Positions 58,656 to 64,000 of a stretch of 64,000 nt of DNA are shown in pieces; positions within the stretch are counted from its first letter, which is position 1; every line of letters starts with the position of its first letter. Position numbers and translations under genes: made by a program. Under the pieces are notes generated by a model that saw nothing but the letters and a program-made list of their open reading frames with translations, made no database searches and was not told the origin of the DNA. This stretch comes from Chryseobacterium takakiae. Its GTDB lineage: Bacteria > Bacteroidota > Bacteroidia > Flavobacteriales > Weeksellaceae. The stretch covers positions 248,001 through 312,000 of the forward strand of contig NZ_FQVO01000001.1 of NCBI RefSeq assembly GCF_900129385.1. Direction: 5' to 3'.

Positions 58656-58697
58656 CACATAAATGTGGTATTTTTTTTATTAATAATGTTACCACAT
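58656..58697. promoter_or_regulatory. ATGTGGTA inverted repeat upstream of crp/fnr
   Basis: ATGTGGTA (58663-58670) and TACCACAT (58690-58697) form a perfect 8-bp inverted repeat with a 19-bp spacer. The left copy also overlaps CACAT-AA-ATGTG (58656-58667). It lies 67-108 bp before the regulator start and could be an autoregulatory site. Confidence 0.5.
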
Positions 58698-58763
58698 GGT
58701 TTATTATTTGATTTTATTTAAACGCAATTCAGCTAACATTCATTTTTAACTATAGAAATTAGT

Positions 58764-59357
58764 ATGATAATTAGTGAAGATTTATTACTAGGATATGGAG
58801 CGTTTTATGAAAAGTATGAAACCGGTGAAACGATCTTTTATGAAGGGAATGTGCCTAAATTTTATTTTCAGATTGCCAGCGGTATTGTAGAGCTTAATAA
58901 CTATCATGAGGATGGCAAGGAATTTACCCAGAATATTCTCACAGAGGGCATGAGTTTAGGAGAATCTTTTTTGTTTGATGACAAATTGTATCCTACCAAC
59001 GCAACGGCTAAAACCGAATGTAAGATCCTGAAACTTCCTAAAAATGATTTTATCAATCTTCTGAAGCAGAATCCTGAAGTTTCCTCAAAAATGTTCCGTT
59101 GTCTTGCAGATATTTTATACAATAAATGCATAATGCTTTTTAATATTTCTTCTTCGGATCCGATATCGAAAATAAAAACAGTAATGGATTGTCTTAAGGG
59201 AAACAACAATAAACATCAATACTCTTACGAAGTTCCGCTAACGAGGCAGCAGCTTGCAAATCTTACAGGCCTCCGTGTGGAAACTGTAATAAGAACCATC
59301 AAGAAAATGCATAACAGCAGCCTCGTGAAAATAGAAAACAGAAAAATATATTATTAA
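58764..59357 (+). CDS. Crp/Fnr family transcriptional regulator
   Basis: A 197-residue member of the same subgroup as 21074, 21732 and 56046: beta-roll GETIFYEGNVPKFYFQIASG and LNNYHEDGKEFTQNILTEG, and DNA-binding helix TRQQLANLTGLRVETVIRT. The recognition helix is identical over RVETVIRT to that of 21074, so the two may share operators. Single gene with its own terminator, behind an inverted repeat. Ligand unknown. Confidence 0.88.
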   Translation: MIISEDLLLGYGAFYEKYETGETIFYEGNVPKFYFQIASGIVELNNYHEDGKEFTQNILTEGMSLGESFLFDDKLYPTNATAKTECKILKLPKNDFINLLKQNPEVSSKMFRCLADILYNKCIMLFNISSSDPISKIKTVMDCLKGNNNKHQYSYEVPLTRQQLANLTGLRVETVIRTIKKMHNSSLVKIENRKIYY

Positions 59358-59387
59358 AGATAGAATTACTTTTTATATGATTTGATT

Positions 59388-59423
59388 AAGAGATTTCAGT
59401 TTCTTGAAATCTCTTATGTTTTT
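59388..59423 (+). terminator. Terminator of the crp/fnr gene
   Basis: AAGAGATTTCA (59388-59398) pairs perfectly with TGAAATCTCTT (59405-59415), then a T-rich stretch. Confidence 0.85.
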
Positions 59424-59458
59424 GAATCTGATTTAAATAACAATATCACTATCAGCTC

Positions 59459-59920
59459 TTAGATTGTAAGTCCGTGGGTATTCTTTACCTGAGCCATTAC
59501 GAAGGTGCTGTGGGTGCTTCCAATGGAAGGAACCGCTCCTAATATATTGAAGACAAAGTTTTGATACTGCTTCATATCCTTGACGTACACTTTCAGAAGA
59601 AAGTCAAAATCCCCGGAAATACTGTAACATTCTGCCACTTCTTCTATTTCCAGAATTTCCCGTTCAAATTCAATTGCAAGATAACTGTCATTGCTTTTTA
59701 ATTTCAGCTGACAATATACTGTAAATCCAAGATTTAGCTTTTCGGCATCCAGAATAGCGGCATATTTTTTAATGTAACCTTCCTGTTCCAGTCTTTTTAC
59801 CCGCTCAAATACAGGCGATGGTGAGAGGTTTACTTCTTTTGCAAGTTCTTTTACAGTCAGTTTTGAATCATTTTGAAGTAATCTTAGCAGCTGTAAATCT
59901 TTGTCGTCAAGGTTGTCCAT
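59459..59920 (-). CDS. Lrp/AsnC family transcriptional regulator
   Basis: A 153-residue feast/famine regulator. The N-terminal helix-turn-helix (about residues 4-60) includes LQLLRLLQNDSKLTVKELAK and LSPSPVFERVKRLEQEGYI. The C-terminal RAM domain (GFTVYCQLKLKSNDSYLAIE; CYSISGDFDFLLKVYVKDM) binds amino acids and makes octamers. Its target is not evident: neighbours are a crp/fnr gene (convergent) and a di-haem peroxidase gene upstream on the same strand, 327 bp away. Confidence 0.92.
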   Translation of the reverse strand: MDNLDDKDLQLLRLLQNDSKLTVKELAKEVNLSPSPVFERVKRLEQEGYIKKYAAILDAEKLNLGFTVYCQLKLKSNDSYLAIEFEREILEIEEVAECYSISGDFDFLLKVYVKDMKQYQNFVFNILGAVPSIGSTHSTFVMAQVKNTHGLTI

Positions 59921-60247
59921 AGAATAATATTCTTTAAATATTGATGCAGGATCAAATATAAAAAATTTTATTCTAACAAATTAACCAATTAAAGCATTTT
60001 TAACTTAATTATTATTATTTATAAAACATATTATTCTTTATACTTATTTTTACTCAAGACAATAACTCATTAAGCATACTATGCTGAATGGTTTTAATAA
60101 AAAGTAAAGGGAATATTTTATGTGAGAGACGCTCCTTTTCCGGAGTGCTCTCTTTTTTAGAAAGAACAAATATAGATATAGTTAAAAATTACAATTAGTA
60201 AATTAATCTTAGGGGAGGCAGTTTTACATTATTTGTACAACTGCTTT
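59921..60247. other. 327-bp gap with an orphan plus-strand terminator
   Basis: AT-rich. A plus-strand terminator-like hairpin at 60124-60158 has no plus-strand gene before it, since the Lrp gene is read leftward. A short plus-strand transcript from somewhere in 59950-60158 is possible, but no clear promoter or ORF was found. The Lrp promoter should lie at the left end. Confidence 0.4.
60124..60158 (+). terminator. Orphan terminator-like hairpin
   Basis: GAGAG (60124-60128) pairs with CTCTC (60148-60152) and CTCC (60132-60135) with GGAG (60142-60145), followed by six T. Confidence 0.6.
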
Positions 60248-61420
60248 TTATTTTGGCAATTCCGGGATTGTGATTTTTTCCGTTTTAGAAGTCAAGGTTC
60301 TCAGGAAAGCTTCAAGCTGCGCAATTTCTCTATCAGACAATTCAAGCATTCGTACCATTCCGGATTTTTCCGATTTTAAACTGATACCTTGGTGAACAGT
60401 ACTCCGTTTCTGCGAATGTTCAGGATTTCCTTTGCTGTAAAACGCTATGACTTCCTGTAAAGTAGCCATAGACCCGTTGTGAAAATAGGGTCCTGTACGT
60501 GAAACTTCTCTTAGTCCGGGAACTCTGAATCTTCCGGCATCATCCATATTTTTTGTTACAAGATATCTTCCCAGATCCTCTCCTTTTTCTCCCATTAATG
60601 AGGTGCCGATATTTTCAAATGTATTGTTTGAAAAATATCCTGAATTATGACAATTGATACACTGGGCCTTTGTTCTGAAAAGATGAAGTCCCATCAATTC
60701 GTCATCAGTATAGACATCAGCTTTGCCGTCAATGAAAAGATCAAATTTACTGGAAGAACTTCTGACCGTTCTCTCGAAAGTTGCAATCGCTTTTGAAATA
60801 CGTTCTTTAGTAACGGATTTATCACCAAAAGCTTTTTCAAATAAAACCTGATATCCTTTTATAGCGGCAATCTTACCCGCTGCCAGATCCATATGCCCGC
60901 TCATTTCCCGTTGGTCTTCAATGGGTTTTTGTGACTGTTCTTCCAGGGAACTGACACGCCCGTCCCAGAAAGGATTTTTAGCATATGCCGTATTAATGAT
61001 ACTCATGGCATTTCGCACTCCAAGCTGTCGGTCGTGGCCGAAAGAAACTGTTCTGTTGTCACACCATCCCAACTCCGGATCATGGCATGATGCACAGGCT
61101 ATCTGTTCCGATTTTGAAAGACGCGGATCAAAAAAAAGTGTTTTTCCCAACAATTCTTTTTCGGAAGAATATGGGTTGTCGGGCGTAAACGGAATCTCCG
61201 GTAAGTGGCCTATTTCGGAGAAGGTTGGGGAAGATTCGGGATCAAGAACAGGTTTAGGCCATCTCGAAGGATCACCTGAAGAATACCAATTTCTCAGCTT
61301 ATCCATAAAATCAGCCTTTTCCCTGATTTCCTTTTTAACGGAAGTATTCAGGCAATTGTTTAAGACTGATACAAGAATAAATAAAACGAGAATCCAACTG
61401 ATTGCATTCTTCATAGCCAT
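60248..61420 (-). CDS. Di-haem cytochrome c peroxidase (MauG/CcpA family), lipoprotein
   Basis: About 390 residues from the ATG at 61420; the longer frame begins with TTG. The N-terminus is a lipoprotein signal (lipobox LNNC, Cys23). Two c-type haem motifs, CASCH (about 109-113) and CINCH, mark the peroxidatic and electron-transfer domains. FFDPRLSKSEQIACASCHDP and GPYFHNGSMATLQEV are typical of bacterial cytochrome c peroxidases. It reduces H2O2 in the periplasm using electrons from the respiratory chain, which fits the nearby oxidase genes. Monocistronic. Confidence 0.9.
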   Translation of the reverse strand: MAMKNAISWILVLFILVSVLNNCLNTSVKKEIREKADFMDKLRNWYSSGDPSRWPKPVLDPESSPTFSEIGHLPEIPFTPDNPYSSEKELLGKTLFFDPRLSKSEQIACASCHDPELGWCDNRTVSFGHDRQLGVRNAMSIINTAYAKNPFWDGRVSSLEEQSQKPIEDQREMSGHMDLAAGKIAAIKGYQVLFEKAFGDKSVTKERISKAIATFERTVRSSSSKFDLFIDGKADVYTDDELMGLHLFRTKAQCINCHNSGYFSNNTFENIGTSLMGEKGEDLGRYLVTKNMDDAGRFRVPGLREVSRTGPYFHNGSMATLQEVIAFYSKGNPEHSQKRSTVHQGISLKSEKSGMVRMLELSDREIAQLEAFLRTLTSKTEKITIPELPK

Positions 61421-61776
61421 TTTAAATTTCAGCAAAAATAGATATTTTTTAACGATAGTTATATTTAAAAAAAACCGGAAAATTCACTAAAAAATTCATT
61501 GCCGGCAATTCACGGCTTTTTCGTTTTATTTAGCAGTATTAAGAAAATTTAATTCATGATTTTTTTTTATTTGTAATAGTCTGATATTTTTCTTCAGCCA
61601 CTCATATTTTCCCATAACAGCACTATAATGAACTTCTTATACAAATATGTGCTGAAACATAATCTATAAAAGAGTTTATGAAAAATTTAAATAACTAAAA
61701 ATATGTGGTAGAATTAATTCTAATGATGTAACAATAACCCACACTAAGGTGTCTTATATCTAAAACTTAGTTTTAA
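61421..61776. other. 356-bp divergent gap between peroxidase and outer-membrane barrel genes
   Basis: AT-rich, no ORF. It holds ATTGCCGGCAAT (61498-61509, perfect 12-bp palindrome), ATGTGGTA (61703-61710), the overlapping perfect 14-bp palindrome TAGAATTAATTCTA (61709-61722) and ACAC-TAAG-GTGT at about 61742-61753. Promoters for both genes should be here but none is clear. Confidence 0.45.
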
Positions 61777-63954
61777 ATGAAAACCATTTTAATACCTGTC
61801 GCCCTATTGGCCGGCATACTTACTTTTGCACAAACAGAAAAGGACACGATAAAAACCCAGGAGAAAGAAATTGAAGCTGTAACGGTTACCGCAAGAAAGC
61901 CGACTGTAGAGTCTAAAGTGGACCGAACTGTTTTTAATGTTGCCAATAGTTCAATCCTTGCAGGAAATACAACATGGGATGTTCTGAGAATGACACCGCT
62001 GGTAAGTATTGACAATAATGATGCAATAAAGGCGGAAGGAGAATCTGTAACAGTATATATCAATGACAGGAAATCAGTATTCACAGGAAAGGAGCTTAAA
62101 GAATATTTAAAAACCATTCCGGCGGATAATCTTATGAAAATAGAAGTGATTACAAGCCCTTCTTCCCGCTACGAAGCGACAGGCACTGTTATCAATATTG
62201 TTCTTAAAAAACGGGATGATGAAGGACTAAAAGGCAGTGTTACGCTTAATAACAGGCAGAATACAAAAAATTCACAATACACCAATTTTAACCTGAATTA
62301 CCACAGGAAAAAGTTTACACAAACGCTTATCGGGAGCTATAGTGACAACACCTATGTTCAGAGAAACTCAAGCTTTTATACATGGTACCAGGATAATTCT
62401 ACCAACCAGATCGACAGCTATATTATAGGCAGAAGCAAAAGTCCGTCGGTTTCGTCAACATCGGAATTTGAAATTGATAATAAAAATACAGTAGGTGTCA
62501 TTATGGAATACTACCAGAGTAATTCCACGTCCAATTCGGAAGCCGACAGGAAAGATTTCCTCAATAATGATTTCACTAGTTCTTATGAACAAAACCAGAA
62601 TTCAAAAGGACTTAACCGTAATCTGGGCACCAATGTTTTTTATAAATGGTATGATAAAGAAAAAAATAAAATTCTTGACGTAAATCTGGGAACCAATTAT
62701 TACGGGCAATCTGATGACAGCTATTTTATTAATAACATCTTCTCCGTAGCAGACGGATCATCCACAAGAGATCTGGGCGTAATCACAGATACGGAAAACA
62801 GAAATTATTATGCTAAGATTGATTATACACAACCGATCGGAAAAGAAGGTGCGAATTTTGAAGTCGGCGGTAAAATAAATTTCAACAACAATTTGATCCC
62901 CAATAATTTATACGGGAACATGCTGAGCGGGTTAAGCGCTAATGATGTTTTTCATTATGAAGATCAGATTACATCCTTATATGCCAACTACAGCAGAACA
63001 TTCTTCAAAAAGCTGGAAACCAGAATCGGGATTCGTTATGAATATATTGATTACAGGATCCGTCAGGATGTAGGAAACGCTTCCCGAAAAGATGGCTACG
63101 GCAGTTTTCTTCCCAATATTTTGCTGAAATATACATTCTCAGACAAATATGATTTGAGCTTAACCTATAACCGAAATATCTGGAGACCTTGGTACGCGGA
63201 ATTTAATCCGTTTCTAACCCCGAATACCGACGGAATTTATAGCCGCGGGAATATAGAACTCAACCCCAACCCGAGTGACAGGCTTTATATGAAGCTTGGA
63301 ATCCTGAAAAAATATTTTATTTCTGCAAGATATATGTACACAGACCAGGATTACTGGACGGATTATGTTAAAGAAGATATTGTAGTGAATGGTCAAAAAG
63401 AAACGATTAATATCAGCCAACAATCAAACTTTGGAGGAAAAGTTCATAAATATTATCTTTATGCGAATACCAACCAGACTTTCTTCAAGAATAAATTTAC
63501 CGTGAATCTGGGGCTTGGATGGTATTATATCGACAATAGTGATTTCAATGCGAAAAACGGAATAAGAAGTAATGCCTATATCAGTTACCTGAGTGCTTCC
63601 ACCAACCTCTCGTACACCAACCTTTTTAATAAAAATATTAACCTGAGTGCCTGGGTAGAAGTTTCTAATCAGAACAATGGAAATTCTACCACCAACAGAG
63701 CCAATGTATTCCATAATATTTCTGCAACCAAAATATTTCCTAAAACACAGATGGAAGTCAGCCTCCAGCTGATGAATATTTTCCAGAGACCAAATTATGA
63801 CGCCACAACCTACAACCAACAAGGATTTGTAAGAAGCTCTTCAAAATGGGACTGGTATGGTGCTTCCATATCTTTTGTGAAACGTTTCGGAAACCAGAAA
63901 GTGAAAGAAAATACCAAAACCGATGTTGAGAAAAACGGCGGCGGCGGTAAATAA
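61777..63954 (+). CDS. Outer-membrane beta-barrel family protein (TonB-receptor-like)
   Basis: A 725-residue protein with a signal peptide (MKTILIPVALLAGILTFAQ), a TonB-box-like EAVTVTARKPTVE, and a plug-like domain at about residues 45-150 (TWDVLRMTPLVSIDNND, TSPSSRYEATGTVINIVLKK). A long barrel rich in alternating aromatic strands follows. It matches the Flavobacteriia 'outer membrane beta-barrel family' related to TonB receptors and lacks a carboxypeptidase-like domain. The C-terminus is a Gly-rich tail (KNGGGGK) beyond the last barrel strand. Substrate unknown. The gene is complete within the window. Confidence 0.87.
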   Translation: MKTILIPVALLAGILTFAQTEKDTIKTQEKEIEAVTVTARKPTVESKVDRTVFNVANSSILAGNTTWDVLRMTPLVSIDNNDAIKAEGESVTVYINDRKSVFTGKELKEYLKTIPADNLMKIEVITSPSSRYEATGTVINIVLKKRDDEGLKGSVTLNNRQNTKNSQYTNFNLNYHRKKFTQTLIGSYSDNTYVQRNSSFYTWYQDNSTNQIDSYIIGRSKSPSVSSTSEFEIDNKNTVGVIMEYYQSNSTSNSEADRKDFLNNDFTSSYEQNQNSKGLNRNLGTNVFYKWYDKEKNKILDVNLGTNYYGQSDDSYFINNIFSVADGSSTRDLGVITDTENRNYYAKIDYTQPIGKEGANFEVGGKINFNNNLIPNNLYGNMLSGLSANDVFHYEDQITSLYANYSRTFFKKLETRIGIRYEYIDYRIRQDVGNASRKDGYGSFLPNILLKYTFSDKYDLSLTYNRNIWRPWYAEFNPFLTPNTDGIYSRGNIELNPNPSDRLYMKLGILKKYFISARYMYTDQDYWTDYVKEDIVVNGQKETINISQQSNFGGKVHKYYLYANTNQTFFKNKFTVNLGLGWYYIDNSDFNAKNGIRSNAYISYLSASTNLSYTNLFNKNINLSAWVEVSNQNNGNSTTNRANVFHNISATKIFPKTQMEVSLQLMNIFQRPNYDATTYNQQGFVRSSSKWDWYGASISFVKRFGNQKVKENTKTDVEKNGGGGK

Positions 63955-64000
63955 AAATACCATCCTTATTTTAGCGCACGGATGCTGAAGCTTTATTGCT

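Noticed and set aside
1..64000. tRNA, rRNA, CRISPR arrays, transposases, integrases and attachment sites
   Set aside because: I looked for tRNA-like ends, regularly spaced repeats and recombinase motifs in all gaps and saw none. The only repeats are the terminator duplication, the block at 10.8-11.3 kb and isolated palindromes.

Overview
This window looks like a chromosomal segment of a Bacteroidota bacterium of the Chryseobacterium / Weeksellaceae type. The DNA is AT-rich. Several upstream regions carry the Bacteroidota promoter element TAnnTTTG. The primary sigma factor is the short Bacteroidota form, a type VI secretion cluster is of the Bacteroidota-specific subtype (T6SSiii), there are bacillithiol-associated proteins and TonB-type outer-membrane barrels, and dnaX lacks the zinc-binding cysteines. 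I saw no tRNA, rRNA, CRISPR array, integrase or transposase.

Layout. 0-2.4 kb: the promoter-proximal end of a leftward T6SS operon (tssG, tssN, start of tssK). 2.6-11.3 kb: a secreted nuclease, rpoD, a lipoprotein gene broken by an in-frame stop and flanked by two identical terminators, a DUF3347 protein, a TonB-type receptor, kdsA, a PPOX-fold protein and a tandem terminator/repeat block. 11.3-24.8 kb: a leftward general-stress island with DUF6766, FAD/Rieske oxidoreductase, two SDRs, a CinA-like protein, Zn-alcohol dehydrogenase, large catalase, DUF892 ferritin-like protein, an acidic/RGG KGG-motif protein, three Crp/Fnr regulators and a bacillithiol-type operon (YfiT, DUF1569, YtxJ). 24.9-42.1 kb: mostly housekeeping (pncA, gyrA, fructokinase with a LacI regulator, NUDIX, M42 peptidase, rpe, ndk, rsgA, DAHP synthase/chorismate mutase, dnaX). 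42.1-52.5 kb: an alpha-oxoamine synthase with a TetR regulator, a LuxR-type regulator, a Na+/H+ antiporter, a HAD phosphatase and a cytoplasmic alpha-amylase. 52.5-61.4 kb: a respiratory region with a non-standard cbb3-type oxidase operon and its own Crp/Fnr gene, a lone fumarate reductase/succinate dehydrogenase iron-sulfur subunit, a second DUF892 protein with a histone-like tail, another Crp/Fnr protein, an Lrp regulator and a di-haem peroxidase. 61.8-64 kb: an outer-membrane beta-barrel protein.

How the genes may work together. The KGG protein, DUF892 protein and catalase combination parallels the enterobacterial yciGFE-katN stress operon. Here it is surrounded by Crp/Fnr paralogues; four of the five in the window are close relatives. 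A TGTGGTR motif recurs in front of several of these genes. The respiratory region repeats two of the ingredients, DUF892 and Crp/Fnr, next to an alternative terminal oxidase, which suggests one redox/oxygen-responsive programme.

The most notable single signal is dnaX. A run of 11 A residues sits directly before the gamma-length stop codon, and the -1 frame beyond it is open for about 211 codons. This is the arrangement expected for gamma/tau production by slippage or programmed frameshifting.
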